43,783 nt of DNA, from assembly GCA_026415325.1 (NCBI GenBank), contig JAOAHH010000098.1, positions 1-43,783 of the forward strand. The letters run 5' to 3'. The stretch is from Thermodesulfobacteriota bacterium. GTDB taxonomy: Bacteria; Desulfobacterota; WTBG01; CAIYCZ01; CAIRTM01. The notes beneath the pieces are model-generated. The model had not been told where the DNA came from and searched no databases. It saw nothing but the letters and a program-made list of their open reading frames with translations. Below are positions 16,902 to 24,250 of this stretch, piece after piece (the stretch's first letter is position 1; every line of letters begins with the position of its first letter). Both the position numbers and the translations under genes were made by a program.

Positions 16902-17990
16902 TTATCGATATTTATAATATGCTGCGCAGGTTCCTTCCGTTGACACCATACACGGGCCGACCGGATGCGCCGGGCTGCAACGGGATCCAAACAGCGGGCA
17001 CTGCAAAGGAGAGCAGATGCCCCGCAGCACATCGCCGCACCGGCAACCAACCGCCTCCTCTGCAACCATCTCGGGAATGGGAAACCGTTTGCATGCATCG
17101 AACGCCTGATATGCCTCGGTGAACGCAAGACCACTTGCCGGCAGCCGACCGAGTCCGCGCCATTCGGCTGGCGATGGATAAAACACCTTTTCAAGCAGAG
17201 ACTGCGCCCGTTTGTTACCCTCTGGCGATACCGCCCTCCGGTACTGGAGGGTGACCTCTTTGTTCCCGTCAAGGATCTGGCCGAGCACAAGGAATATCCC
17301 TTCTAAAATATCAACCGGTTCAAATCCGGTTATAACCGCAGCCCTGCCTGCTGCCGGTATGCACGCATACGCCTCTACGCCGATAATGGTGCTTACATGT
17401 CCGGGACACAGAAAACCGTCGATTGAGAGTGCTGGGTCGTTGATAAGCGTCTGCAATGCCGGCGGGATGAGTTTATGGACGGAGAACACCGACACATTCT
17501 GAATGCCGCGCTCATAGCAGGCTGCTACCATAGCAGCAACGGTCGGAGAGGTTGTCTCAAAGCCGATGCCCATAAAGACAATCTCCCGGGACGGATGCGT
17601 GCGGGCAAGTTCAAGGCAGTCTGCTGCGGAGGATACGACCCTGATATCGGCGCCTGCTGCCCGAAGCTGCTGGAGCGAAGCGCCGCCGGTCCCCGGCACC
17701 CGCAGCATATCACCGAATGTTGCAAACAGAACACCCGATTGTCGTGCAAGGTGCAGCGCTCGGTCAACATCAGCACCCGATGTCACGCAGACCGGACAGC
17801 CAGGTCCTGAAATAAGCCTGATAGTGTTTGGCAGCAGTGCCCTGATACCGTAGCGGCCAATTGCCTGTGTGTGGCTTCCGCACACCTCCATAATGGTGAC
17901 CTGAGAGCCAATCCGTGCGGCGCGCTGCTGAATGCCTCTGACCAGCCCTTGCACGAGCGCCGGATCCCGGTATTCATCAATGAATTTCAT
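16902..17990 (-). CDS. hypD: Hydrogenase formation protein HypD
   Basis: HypD is the iron-sulfur scaffold that, with HypC, assembles the Fe(CN)2CO unit. The 362-residue protein has the conserved blocks CGSHTQAIGRYGI, GPGCPVCVTS, GFETTSPT, CPGHVSTIIG and GFEPVDILEG, and the C-terminal Cys set (CRCGDVLRGIC...C...C) that binds the [4Fe-4S] cluster. The ATG at 17990 gives the standard MKFIDEYRD opening; an upstream GTG at 18008 lies inside a strong hairpin and is unlikely. It follows the beta-barrel gene and leads hypB-hypF-hypE. Confidence 0.97.
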   Translation of the reverse strand: MKFIDEYRDPALVQGLVRGIQQRAARIGSQVTIMEVCGSHTQAIGRYGIRALLPNTIRLISGPGCPVCVTSGADVDRALHLARQSGVLFATFGDMLRVPGTGGASLQQLRAAGADIRVVSSAADCLELARTHPSREIVFMGIGFETTSPTVAAMVAACYERGIQNVSVFSVHKLIPPALQTLINDPALSIDGFLCPGHVSTIIGVEAYACIPAAGRAAVITGFEPVDILEGIFLVLGQILDGNKEVTLQYRRAVSPEGNKRAQSLLEKVFYPSPAEWRGLGRLPASGLAFTEAYQAFDACKRFPIPEMVAEEAVGCRCGDVLRGICSPLQCPLFGSRCSPAHPVGPCMVSTEGTCAAYYKYR

Positions 17991-18004
17991 AGCGTGTACA
18001 GGAA

Positions 18005-18032
18005 GCACGCGGGCCGGAACTTGCCCGCGTGC
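18005..18032 (-). promoter_or_regulatory. Strong hairpin just upstream of hypD
   Basis: A perfect 10-bp inverted repeat (18005-18014 with 18023-18032, 8-base loop, nearly all G and C) ends 14 bases before the hypD ATG. On the coding strand it is followed by only TT, so it is not a classical terminator. It could be an mRNA stability or processing element, or could influence hypD translation. Confidence 0.6.
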
Positions 18033-18063
18033 GCCGATGTATCATCCAATTCAACCTGCAGTA

Positions 18064-18972
18064 TTAAAAATGAATAACCATATCGAAATTGAGGCGGTCT
18101 TTCATCAAACTCGCGTTTTTATCGGTCATGGGAACCTCATAGGCAAATCCCATATCGAGGTTCTTCATACAACGGATTCGCATGCCGGCGGCAACACTCA
18201 CCTGATGCCGGTTTTCCATGCCGCGGTTTGACCCGAGATTCACCACGTCGCCACCTTCAAACCGTGCAATCCGGGCGACCAGTTCATCGCGTTCTGCCTG
18301 ACGCACAACCCAATAATGATTCAGCTCAAGGAGCGGAAACAATCTGTTCATTATATTGTAGCTGACATGCCAGCTATCGAAAACCATGGTGCTCTCGTCA
18401 TGGTTGCTGAAGGGGATCAAGCCGCCGACCATGCCACTCAACTGAATCTTGTTGTATCCTTTCAAAAAAGTGAGCGACGGTGCAACGTTGCCATGACCGT
18501 TGCCCTGATACACATCGCGGCTCCCTTGGCTGAGCTCAAACAGCACCTTGCCCGAGAGGATAAATTCATGTTCGGGCTGGTACAGGAGTGCGTATTTTAC
18601 CCCAGCCGCAATATCACCCCATCCTTCTTCATGCTCCAGCGTATTGTCAGGATTAAAGTTGATATACCCGTCTTTTGCTGCAACGAGCGAGAATCGTTCG
18701 TTGATCGCATAATTGATCCGCAGCGCGGTCAGGCGCAGGTCACCGTCAAGGGGCACACGGCCTAAAGTAGTTTTTATCTTGTTCGGGAGACGCTGATGCG
18801 CATGAAATATGTGGACATACGTTTCATTACGTGCATCGTCGAAATAGACAGGATTGGTCATCGGTTTGATAAACCGTGAAAAAACCGTACCGTTATCATC
18901 ACTCGCATGTGCCACAGCACTGCAACAAACACCATACAGACCGATAAGAATGGCAAAGACAACGTTTCTCAT
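18064..18972 (-). CDS. Predicted outer-membrane beta-barrel protein, function unknown
   Basis: The 302-residue protein starts with a clear signal peptide (about 1-24, cleavage after AHA). The rest is made of alternating amphipathic strands with many aromatic and glycine residues, and the last residue is Phe (DMVIHF), as expected for an outer-membrane barrel recognised by BAM. It loosely resembles MetA-pathway or transporter-like barrel proteins, but I cannot assign a family. It lies inside the hydrogenase maturation genes, 119 bases after hypC and 73 before hypD, same strand. An AAAGGAG site precedes the ATG. Whether it serves the hydrogenase (for example metal or substrate entry) is unknown. 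Confidence 0.75.
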   Translation of the reverse strand: MRNVVFAILIGLYGVCCSAVAHASDDNGTVFSRFIKPMTNPVYFDDARNETYVHIFHAHQRLPNKIKTTLGRVPLDGDLRLTALRINYAINERFSLVAAKDGYINFNPDNTLEHEEGWGDIAAGVKYALLYQPEHEFILSGKVLFELSQGSRDVYQGNGHGNVAPSLTFLKGYNKIQLSGMVGGLIPFSNHDESTMVFDSWHVSYNIMNRLFPLLELNHYWVVRQAERDELVARIARFEGGDVVNLGSNRGMENRHQVSVAAGMRIRCMKNLDMGFAYEVPMTDKNASLMKDRLNFDMVIHF

Positions 18973-19091
18973 CCTCTACTCCTTTCAGTTTCTGCGTTCA
19001 CATTCACCATGTTTTTTCACGTGTGCCGTCAAAGTATGAGTATGGTTGCGCTCTTCCCACCCCCTTTCAGTTCGGGTGCCGCCCGACACAG

Positions 19092-19322
19092 TTAAAACGC
19101 TTCCTGTTCAATGATCGTTGCGAGGAATGCAAGCTTTTCGCGGGCTATTTCCTCATCGACCTTATGGATCGCAAAACCGGCATGGCAGATGACATAGTCG
19201 CCCACCGATACCGGTTCGTCAAGAATGTCAAGGCTGACCTCCCGCTGGGTTCCGCCGATGTCGATGCGGGCAACGTTGTGTTCACTGATCGAGAGAATCT
19301 TTCCCGGAAATCCGATGCACAT
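19092..19322 (-). CDS. hypC: HypC/HybG family chaperone
   Basis: This 76-residue protein opens with MCIGFPGKI; the N-terminal Cys, exposed after Met removal, carries the iron precursor between HypD and the large-subunit apoprotein. It has the usual OB-like strand pattern (VARIDIGGTQREVSLDIL, VGDYVICHAGFAIHKVD). An AAAGGAA site precedes the ATG. It sits 88 bases after hypA. Confidence 0.97.
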   Translation of the reverse strand: MCIGFPGKILSISEHNVARIDIGGTQREVSLDILDEPVSVGDYVICHAGFAIHKVDEEIAREKLAFLATIIEQEAF

Positions 19323-19410
19323 AGAAGTGTTCCTTTTTATTGCGATACATATATCTCTACGGCGCAGAGAGCGATGTTATGGCACCTGCTGCCTGTGCCG
19401 TCATGTGCCG

Positions 19411-19755
19411 TTATTCTGCGTCCATGTCGATCAGCTTCAATTCCTCGGTCCCGCCGACAAGCACAACCGCTGAGCCGCGGCAACGCGGACAGACTGCATG
19501 ATAGGCCTCATCTTGAATTTCCTGCTCACACGCAAAGCAATAGATGCGAACCGGCAAAAGGTCAAGCTCAAGGTGGGCGCCGTCGGCGACGGTGCCCTGT
19601 GACTGGACGGCAAAGGCAAAACGAAGACATGCCGGTTCAATACCCGACACCCTGCCGCATGAGAGCCTCACCCTGCAGATCTTCTTTGCCCCATAACGGC
19701 CTGCATATTCCTCAATCAGGTCGAGCAATGCCTGAACAAGCGACTGCTCATGCAT
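19411..19755 (-). CDS. hypA: Nickel metallochaperone HypA
   Basis: HypA inserts nickel with HypB. I choose the ATG at 19755 because the protein must begin MHEQSL, with His2 as a nickel ligand; the open frame extends three codons upstream to a GTG. The zinc site is formed by CFAC and CPRC in the second half. The start overlaps the end of hyaD by 8 bases, so the two are coupled. 114 residues is the usual length. Confidence 0.97.
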   Translation of the reverse strand: MHEQSLVQALLDLIEEYAGRYGAKKICRVRLSCGRVSGIEPACLRFAFAVQSQGTVADGAHLELDLLPVRIYCFACEQEIQDEAYHAVCPRCRGSAVVLVGGTEELKLIDMDAE

Positions 19756-20248
19756 ACCCTGCACCCGATTCCGGCGTCACGCCAAGCGCCGCAAGCTCTG
19801 CAAGCAACAATTGTTCGATATCCGCAAACCGTGCCTGCACCTGCGGTGTCAGTTCCTGGCACATCCAATCGCAGCATGCTGGCACCACGCAAAGAAACAC
19901 AACCTCAGGCGCCTGTCCGAGGAGTTCGGCCATCCTGAGCACATCGGCAAACGCAATCTCATGCGCTGAACCCGCTGACGGAAACTGCCGTGCCATATCG
20001 GAACCGGTAAAGCGATACACAGCCCCAGGAACATCATCTGCTTTTATGACATCAACGACAATCAGATGCGAACAACGGCACACCGTATCAAGCAGGCCGT
20101 AGCCAAGGGTTCCACCGTCAAGCACACGAACCGAATCAGGGAAACGATGGCGCGCGGAAAACCAGCGGACAAAATGGACGCCAAACCCTTCATCGCCGAG
20201 GAGGATATTGCCGAGCCCGAGAACCGTTATTGGAGAAACAGGTGCCAT
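19748..20248 (-). CDS. hyaD: Hydrogenase maturation endopeptidase (HyaD/HybD family)
   Basis: The protease removes the C-terminal tail of the hydrogenase large subunit after nickel insertion. Family motifs are VLGLGNILLGDEGFGV, LDGGTLGYGLLD, VVDV and SAHE; counting from this start, the nickel-sensing residues correspond to Glu20, Asp66 and His96 of the 166-residue protein. The ATG at 20248 is chosen over a TTG at 20257 with no support. There is no Shine-Dalgarno at normal distance; instead a terminator-like hairpin ends 11 bases upstream. It matches the hydrogenase encoded 0.7 kb upstream, whose large subunit ends in a 15-residue extension after the DPCMACAVH motif. Confidence 0.95.
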   Translation of the reverse strand: MAPVSPITVLGLGNILLGDEGFGVHFVRWFSARHRFPDSVRVLDGGTLGYGLLDTVCRCSHLIVVDVIKADDVPGAVYRFTGSDMARQFPSAGSAHEIAFADVLRMAELLGQAPEVVFLCVVPACCDWMCQELTPQVQARFADIEQLLLAELAALGVTPESGAGYA

Positions 20249-20288
20249 ACAAAACAAACAGGGGAAAGCTGCTCATGCCTTTCCCCTG
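20249..20288 (-). terminator. Hairpin plus T-rich tract between hyaC and hyaD
   Basis: A perfect 10-bp inverted repeat (20259-20268 with 20279-20288, 10-base loop) is followed on the coding strand by TTTGTTTTGT, directly before the hyaD start. It has the form of an intrinsic terminator and may partially end transcription after the structural genes hyaABC. Confidence 0.65.
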
Positions 20289-20325
20289 CAAAAGAACATC
20301 AACGAGAGGGAAGCGGACCGACGGA

Positions 20326-20997
20326 TCAGTGATGGGCTTTTCTGAACACCCTGCCGCCGATCATCGAAGATACGGTTCCTTCCTGGAACACCGCATCGTA
20401 CCAAAACGCCATATACAGGTGCACGCCGCCGAAGAGAATAAAGAGCCATGTCAGAATATGGTGGATGATCCGCACCATGGCAAGCCCTCCCAGCAGCGTT
20501 TCAACGGGTTTGAGCAGTTTATATGCCCAACCAATAAGTCCGGCATGGTAACAGGCGCCGGTCAGGATTACCCCGGTAACGATTATACCGAACAACATCA
20601 GCATACACCCGCCGTAGGCAAGCGACTGGAGTGGCCCGTACAGAAATTTATGCTCCGGAGGCTTACGGGTCAGCAGCAGATAAAATTTTATCTGCTGCAG
20701 CATGTTCTTTAGGTCAACCCATGCAAAAAAGTCTTTCCAGTCTGCATGAAACCGTGAAAAAAGAGCAAGGTAACACCGCCAGATACCGATGAACACCAGC
20801 AGAATGCCAAACAGGATATGATAAAATCGCATATCCCCCATCAAAAACTTGTCGACGGTTTCGCCGGAAAAGACCGTGAACGGATAGGCAATATAAAATC
20901 CGGTAACAATCAGCACCAGAATTGAAATAACCATCGCCCAGTGATTAATCCTGATCGGCACCGACCATTCTTTTTTCGGTATGCGTGTATCAGCCAC
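20326..20997 (-). CDS. hyaC: Hydrogenase cytochrome b subunit
   Basis: The 223-residue integral membrane protein is the di-heme b subunit that passes electrons from the periplasmic hydrogenase to the quinone pool. Four or so hydrophobic helices are visible (about 20-42, 58-80, 125-147, 175-200). Candidate heme ligands are His19 (RINHW), His60, His179/His180 and His193 (GGVHLYM). The start is a GTG at 20997, supported by an AAGGAG site seven bases upstream. It follows hyaB by 24 bases. Confidence 0.95.
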   Translation of the reverse strand: MADTRIPKKEWSVPIRINHWAMVISILVLIVTGFYIAYPFTVFSGETVDKFLMGDMRFYHILFGILLVFIGIWRCYLALFSRFHADWKDFFAWVDLKNMLQQIKFYLLLTRKPPEHKFLYGPLQSLAYGGCMLMLFGIIVTGVILTGACYHAGLIGWAYKLLKPVETLLGGLAMVRIIHHILTWLFILFGGVHLYMAFWYDAVFQEGTVSSMIGGRVFRKAHH

Positions 20998-21021
20998 AAG
21001 ACGCTCCTTTCTTTCAGGGCA

Positions 21022-22695
21022 TTACAGCACCTTAAACGCACGAACCTTGTCGGATCGCGGGTCAATGATGTGCACGGCGCAGGCCATGCAGGGATCAAAG
21101 GAATGGATGGTTCGCAGAATCTCAAGTGGCTGGTCGAGATTGGCGATTTTCGTACCAACCAATGCCTCTTCGTACGGACCACGCTGCCCTGCACGGTCGC
21201 GCGGCGAACCATTCCACGTTGAGGGTACCACCGCCTGATAGTTTTCGATGACCTTGTTCTTAATCCTGATCCAGTGCCCCAGTGCCCCGCGCGGCGCTTC
21301 GGTCATGCCGCGGCCCTGACCGCTTTCCGGTACGTCGCACCGCGTCCACGTGCGGGTATCGCCTGCCTTGATATTCTGGACAAGCTCCATGACCCATCCT
21401 TCGATTTGATCCGCAACAAGTTTTGTCTCGATGGCACGTGCCGCGGTCCGCCCCAGCGTTGAAAAGAGCGCCGTTGCCGGAAGCCCCGCTGCCTGCAACG
21501 TACCGTCAACCAGCTTTTTGATTGCCGGGTCGCCGCTTGCATAGCCCACGATCATCCGTGCCAGCGGACCCACTTCACAGGGCATCCCGTCATAGCGGGG
21601 CGCTTTGCTCCAGGAATATTTTTCTTCGCCTTTGAGGTTATTATTTTTGTCAAGCCCGGTATATGAAGGCTCGGTTTTGCCTTCATAGGGATGCAGGGCA
21701 TCGCTGCCCGTGTACCAGGAGTGCGCAACCTCTTCGGTTATCTTGTTTTCATCAAGCGGAATAACCCGTGACAGATCGCCGCCTTTCACCACCCCACGGG
21801 GAAACAGCATGTTCTTGCCGTCATCATCAAGCCAGAACCCGCCGTAGGTGAGATAATTTTTCACGCCTGCGCCGACATGTGCCAGTCCTTCATCCTTATA
21901 GTAGGAGGCGGCAAGCAACACATCCGGAATATACGCGGTTTCGACAAACCGTTGCAGATCTTTGAGGCGATACAGGTATTGACCGATACGCTCGGCTTCA
22001 AGCATGTCCATAACACAGGTTACCCCGCCCACCACCAGCGACTGCGGGTGGGGATTTTTGCCGCCGAAAATCGCCATCATCTGGGCGCCGGTCTTGGAAA
22101 CCTCAAGCGCGTCGAGATAATGAGATGTGATAACCAGATTTGCCTCGGGCGGAAGTTTGTACGAAGGATTACCCCAGTAAGCGTTTGCGAACGGCCCGAG
22201 TCTGCCTGAGTCAACAAACTTTTTGAGCCGTTTTTGCACCGCAGCATAATGGGTAGCAGAGCAGTTGTACGGTTCATCGCAATACTTCCGTGCAATCGCC
22301 ACGGCCTTTTCGGGATCGGCAGACAGCGCGCTGACGATGTCAACCCAGTCAAGCCCGTGCAGGTGGTAAAAATGCATGATATGGTCGTAAACGTACTGAG
22401 CGCCGTGGATTAGGTTTCTGATAATGCGTGCATTGGTCGGCGGCTTGATGCCAAAGGCATCCTCACATGCCATAATGCTTGCCTCATAATGTACATAGGT
22501 ACAAACCCCGCAAAACCGCTGGGTGATAAGACCGGCATCGCGCGGGTCTCTGCCTTTTAGAATAACCTCAATGCCCCGCCACATGGTCATGGAGCTCCAT
22601 GCGTCCTTGATGACATTGTTGCTGTCAACCTCGACCTCTATGCGCAGATGTCCTTCAATGCGGGTAACGGGATCAACAACGATTCGCTGTGACAT
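21022..22695 (-). CDS. hyaB: Membrane-bound [NiFe] hydrogenase large subunit
   Basis: The catalytic subunit splits H2. In the 557-residue protein the L1 motif RFCGVCTYVH gives Cys62 and Cys65, and the L2 motif DPCMACAVH gives Cys536 and Cys539, the four nickel ligands. Cleavage after His542 would release a 15-residue tail (IIDPRSDKVRAFKVL). The short opening VDPVTRIEGHL is typical for group 1 uptake enzymes. A GAGGGAGG site precedes the ATG. It is 26 bases after hyaA; the partner subunits, protease and all six Hyp proteins are encoded next to it. Confidence 0.97.
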   Translation of the reverse strand: MSQRIVVDPVTRIEGHLRIEVEVDSNNVIKDAWSSMTMWRGIEVILKGRDPRDAGLITQRFCGVCTYVHYEASIMACEDAFGIKPPTNARIIRNLIHGAQYVYDHIMHFYHLHGLDWVDIVSALSADPEKAVAIARKYCDEPYNCSATHYAAVQKRLKKFVDSGRLGPFANAYWGNPSYKLPPEANLVITSHYLDALEVSKTGAQMMAIFGGKNPHPQSLVVGGVTCVMDMLEAERIGQYLYRLKDLQRFVETAYIPDVLLAASYYKDEGLAHVGAGVKNYLTYGGFWLDDDGKNMLFPRGVVKGGDLSRVIPLDENKITEEVAHSWYTGSDALHPYEGKTEPSYTGLDKNNNLKGEEKYSWSKAPRYDGMPCEVGPLARMIVGYASGDPAIKKLVDGTLQAAGLPATALFSTLGRTAARAIETKLVADQIEGWVMELVQNIKAGDTRTWTRCDVPESGQGRGMTEAPRGALGHWIRIKNKVIENYQAVVPSTWNGSPRDRAGQRGPYEEALVGTKIANLDQPLEILRTIHSFDPCMACAVHIIDPRSDKVRAFKVL

Positions 22696-22721
22696 GATGG
22701 CCTCCCTCGGAACGATATGCT

Positions 22722-23909
22722 CTATTTCTTATCAGAATAATCGGGCTTCTGCCCTTTGACTGCCGACGCAATGGCATGTGCGGCAATGCCTGCAGCCGTG
22801 ACACCCACAAGCCCAAGTGCAATTTTATCAAGCGTGTGTTCGCCAAGAACGGTTTTTTCAGCAACTGGTTTCTCAAGCGGCGCCATGGAATCCCAGAATG
22901 CAGGCTCGGTGCAGCCAATACAGCCATGCCCTGCCATGACCGGCCACGAGATCCCGTCGTTGTAACGCACCTTGCTGCAGTTGGCAAACGTATACGGCCC
23001 TTTGCACCCGACCTTGTACAGGCACCAGCCTTTCTTTGCCGCCTCGTCACCCCATTCCTCGACATATTCGCCTGCATCATAGTGGGGTCGTCGTTCGCAA
23101 AAGTCATGAATCCGCTTGCCGTACGCCCACAGGGGCCGACCGAGTGCGTCAAGGGGCGGCAGTGCACCGAACAGGAGGAAATGAAGCAGGGTTCCGACAA
23201 AGTTTGCCGGATTGGGAGGGCAGCCGGCAATGTTGACCGTCTTGATACCGAGCGCATCGCTGATACCGAGCGCATCCGTCGGATTGGGCTTTGCAGCCTG
23301 CACGTTCCCAAACGAAGAACAACTGCCGATACAGATGGTTGCCGCGGCTTTTGCGGTCACTTCCCGGGCCATCTCAAGGCCGGTTTTTGCCTTTGGCCCC
23401 AGCGTGAGATACCTTCCGTTCAGTCCAGTCGGCAGTGCGCCTTCGATCACACAGATGAACTTTCCGGCAAAGTCATGCATGGCCTTTTCAAGGCATTGCT
23501 CTGCCTGATGGCCCGCGCATACCATAAGGGTTTCATGGTATTCCAGGGAAATGGTCTCAAGCAGAATCGAATCCACGTTCGGGTACGATGCGCGCAGCAG
23601 CGCTTCGCTGCATCCGGTGCATTCAGCAAAATGCAGCCACACCACCGGCAGACGGCTGAAGTTTTCGGCGGCTTTTGCAACCATCGGACGGAACATCGGC
23701 GGCAGCAAAAGCGCTGTGGTGGTGAGCGATGTCCACTTGAGAAAATCGCGCCTGCTTAGACCCCGCGCGGCCAGCGTTTCTTTGAAATTCTCACGTGCCG
23801 GCGGAAGCTCCCGGTCCGCGTGTTCCAGGTTTGCCTTGCACCGCCTCATCAAATCACGGTACTGCTGTTCAACTGCACTACAACCGGTACTTTTTTTGTT
23901 TTTTGCCAT
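22722..23909 (-). CDS. hyaA: [NiFe] hydrogenase small subunit with Tat signal
   Basis: The small subunit carries three FeS clusters. The ATG at 23909 has an AAGGAGG site; an upstream start would add 19 residues. The 395-residue protein has an unusually long, charged pre-Tat region (about 1-49), then the twin-arginine motif SRRDFLKW (RR at 53-54). Proximal cluster ligands begin with CTGC (97-100). The Cys pair specific to O2-tolerant enzymes is absent: Gly stands between the two Cys of CTGC, and Asn follows the GSCSSFG block. The medial and distal cluster motifs are normal. A C-terminal hydrophobic helix anchors it in the membrane. It is the first gene of the hya-hyp run. Confidence 0.97.
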   Translation of the reverse strand: MAKNKKSTGCSAVEQQYRDLMRRCKANLEHADRELPPARENFKETLAARGLSRRDFLKWTSLTTTALLLPPMFRPMVAKAAENFSRLPVVWLHFAECTGCSEALLRASYPNVDSILLETISLEYHETLMVCAGHQAEQCLEKAMHDFAGKFICVIEGALPTGLNGRYLTLGPKAKTGLEMAREVTAKAAATICIGSCSSFGNVQAAKPNPTDALGISDALGIKTVNIAGCPPNPANFVGTLLHFLLFGALPPLDALGRPLWAYGKRIHDFCERRPHYDAGEYVEEWGDEAAKKGWCLYKVGCKGPYTFANCSKVRYNDGISWPVMAGHGCIGCTEPAFWDSMAPLEKPVAEKTVLGEHTLDKIALGLVGVTAAGIAAHAIASAVKGQKPDYSDKK

Positions 23910-23981
23910 AACATCCTCCTTGCCGTGCGGAGTTACGATGACATCCCCAAACAATCTCCGCGTCATTCCATAGAGCTATCG

Positions 23982-24010
23982 CTTTTACCCCATTATGTTG
24001 AAAAAGTCAA
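23982..24010 (-). promoter_or_regulatory. Candidate promoter of the hydrogenase operon
   Basis: On the minus strand TTGACT (24005-24010) and TAAAAG (23982-23987) are separated by 17 bases, about 75 bases upstream of the hyaA start. Two near-identical direct repeats overlap and precede the -35 box. No convincing sigma54 site was seen. Confidence 0.5.
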
Positions 24011-24027
24011 AACAATTTCAAACAATT
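24007..24027. repeat. Short direct repeat at the hya promoter
   Basis: TCAAAACAATT (24007-24017) is followed at once by TCAAACAATT (24018-24027). Being tandem and overlapping the -35 box of the hydrogenase promoter, it could be an operator for a regulator; this is inference. Confidence 0.4.
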
Positions 24028-24180
24028 AAAATAGCCCTGTACGGAAAAAGAACAATCAAGGATTCCCGCATCCCGTCCTTGAGAGCAGCGTGATGCGAAG
24101 TTTGTGGTATATGAGGTAAACGAGTCCCATCATTTAAGAGCAGTGACCAAGCGAGGAATGTGATAACCAGCTAATAGCCC

Positions 24181-24210
24181 TTGTCACCGGAATTGGTAAT
24201 ATAGTAGTAT
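24181..24210 (+). promoter_or_regulatory. Candidate promoter of the thioredoxin/FMN gene
   Basis: TTGTCA (24181-24186) and TAGTAT (24205-24210) are separated by 18 bases, about 40 bases upstream of the start. The rest of the 341-base divergent region (23910-24250) shows no gene. Confidence 0.4.
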
Positions 24211-24250
24211 ATAAAAGCATGGCAGCGCTCAAAGAGAAGGCATCCCGACA

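Noticed and set aside
19023-20102. Long 359-codon plus-strand frame over hypC, hypA and hyaD
   Set aside because: Shadow of three well-supported genes on the other strand, with no motif or ribosome-binding site.
22776-23759. 327-codon plus-strand frame inside hyaA
   Set aside because: Entirely antisense to the small subunit, whose cluster motifs are intact.
24041-24180. Possible small RNA or regulatory gene between hyaA and the thioredoxin/FMN gene
   Set aside because: No stable hairpin-plus-T-tract end or open frame with a ribosome-binding site could be found.
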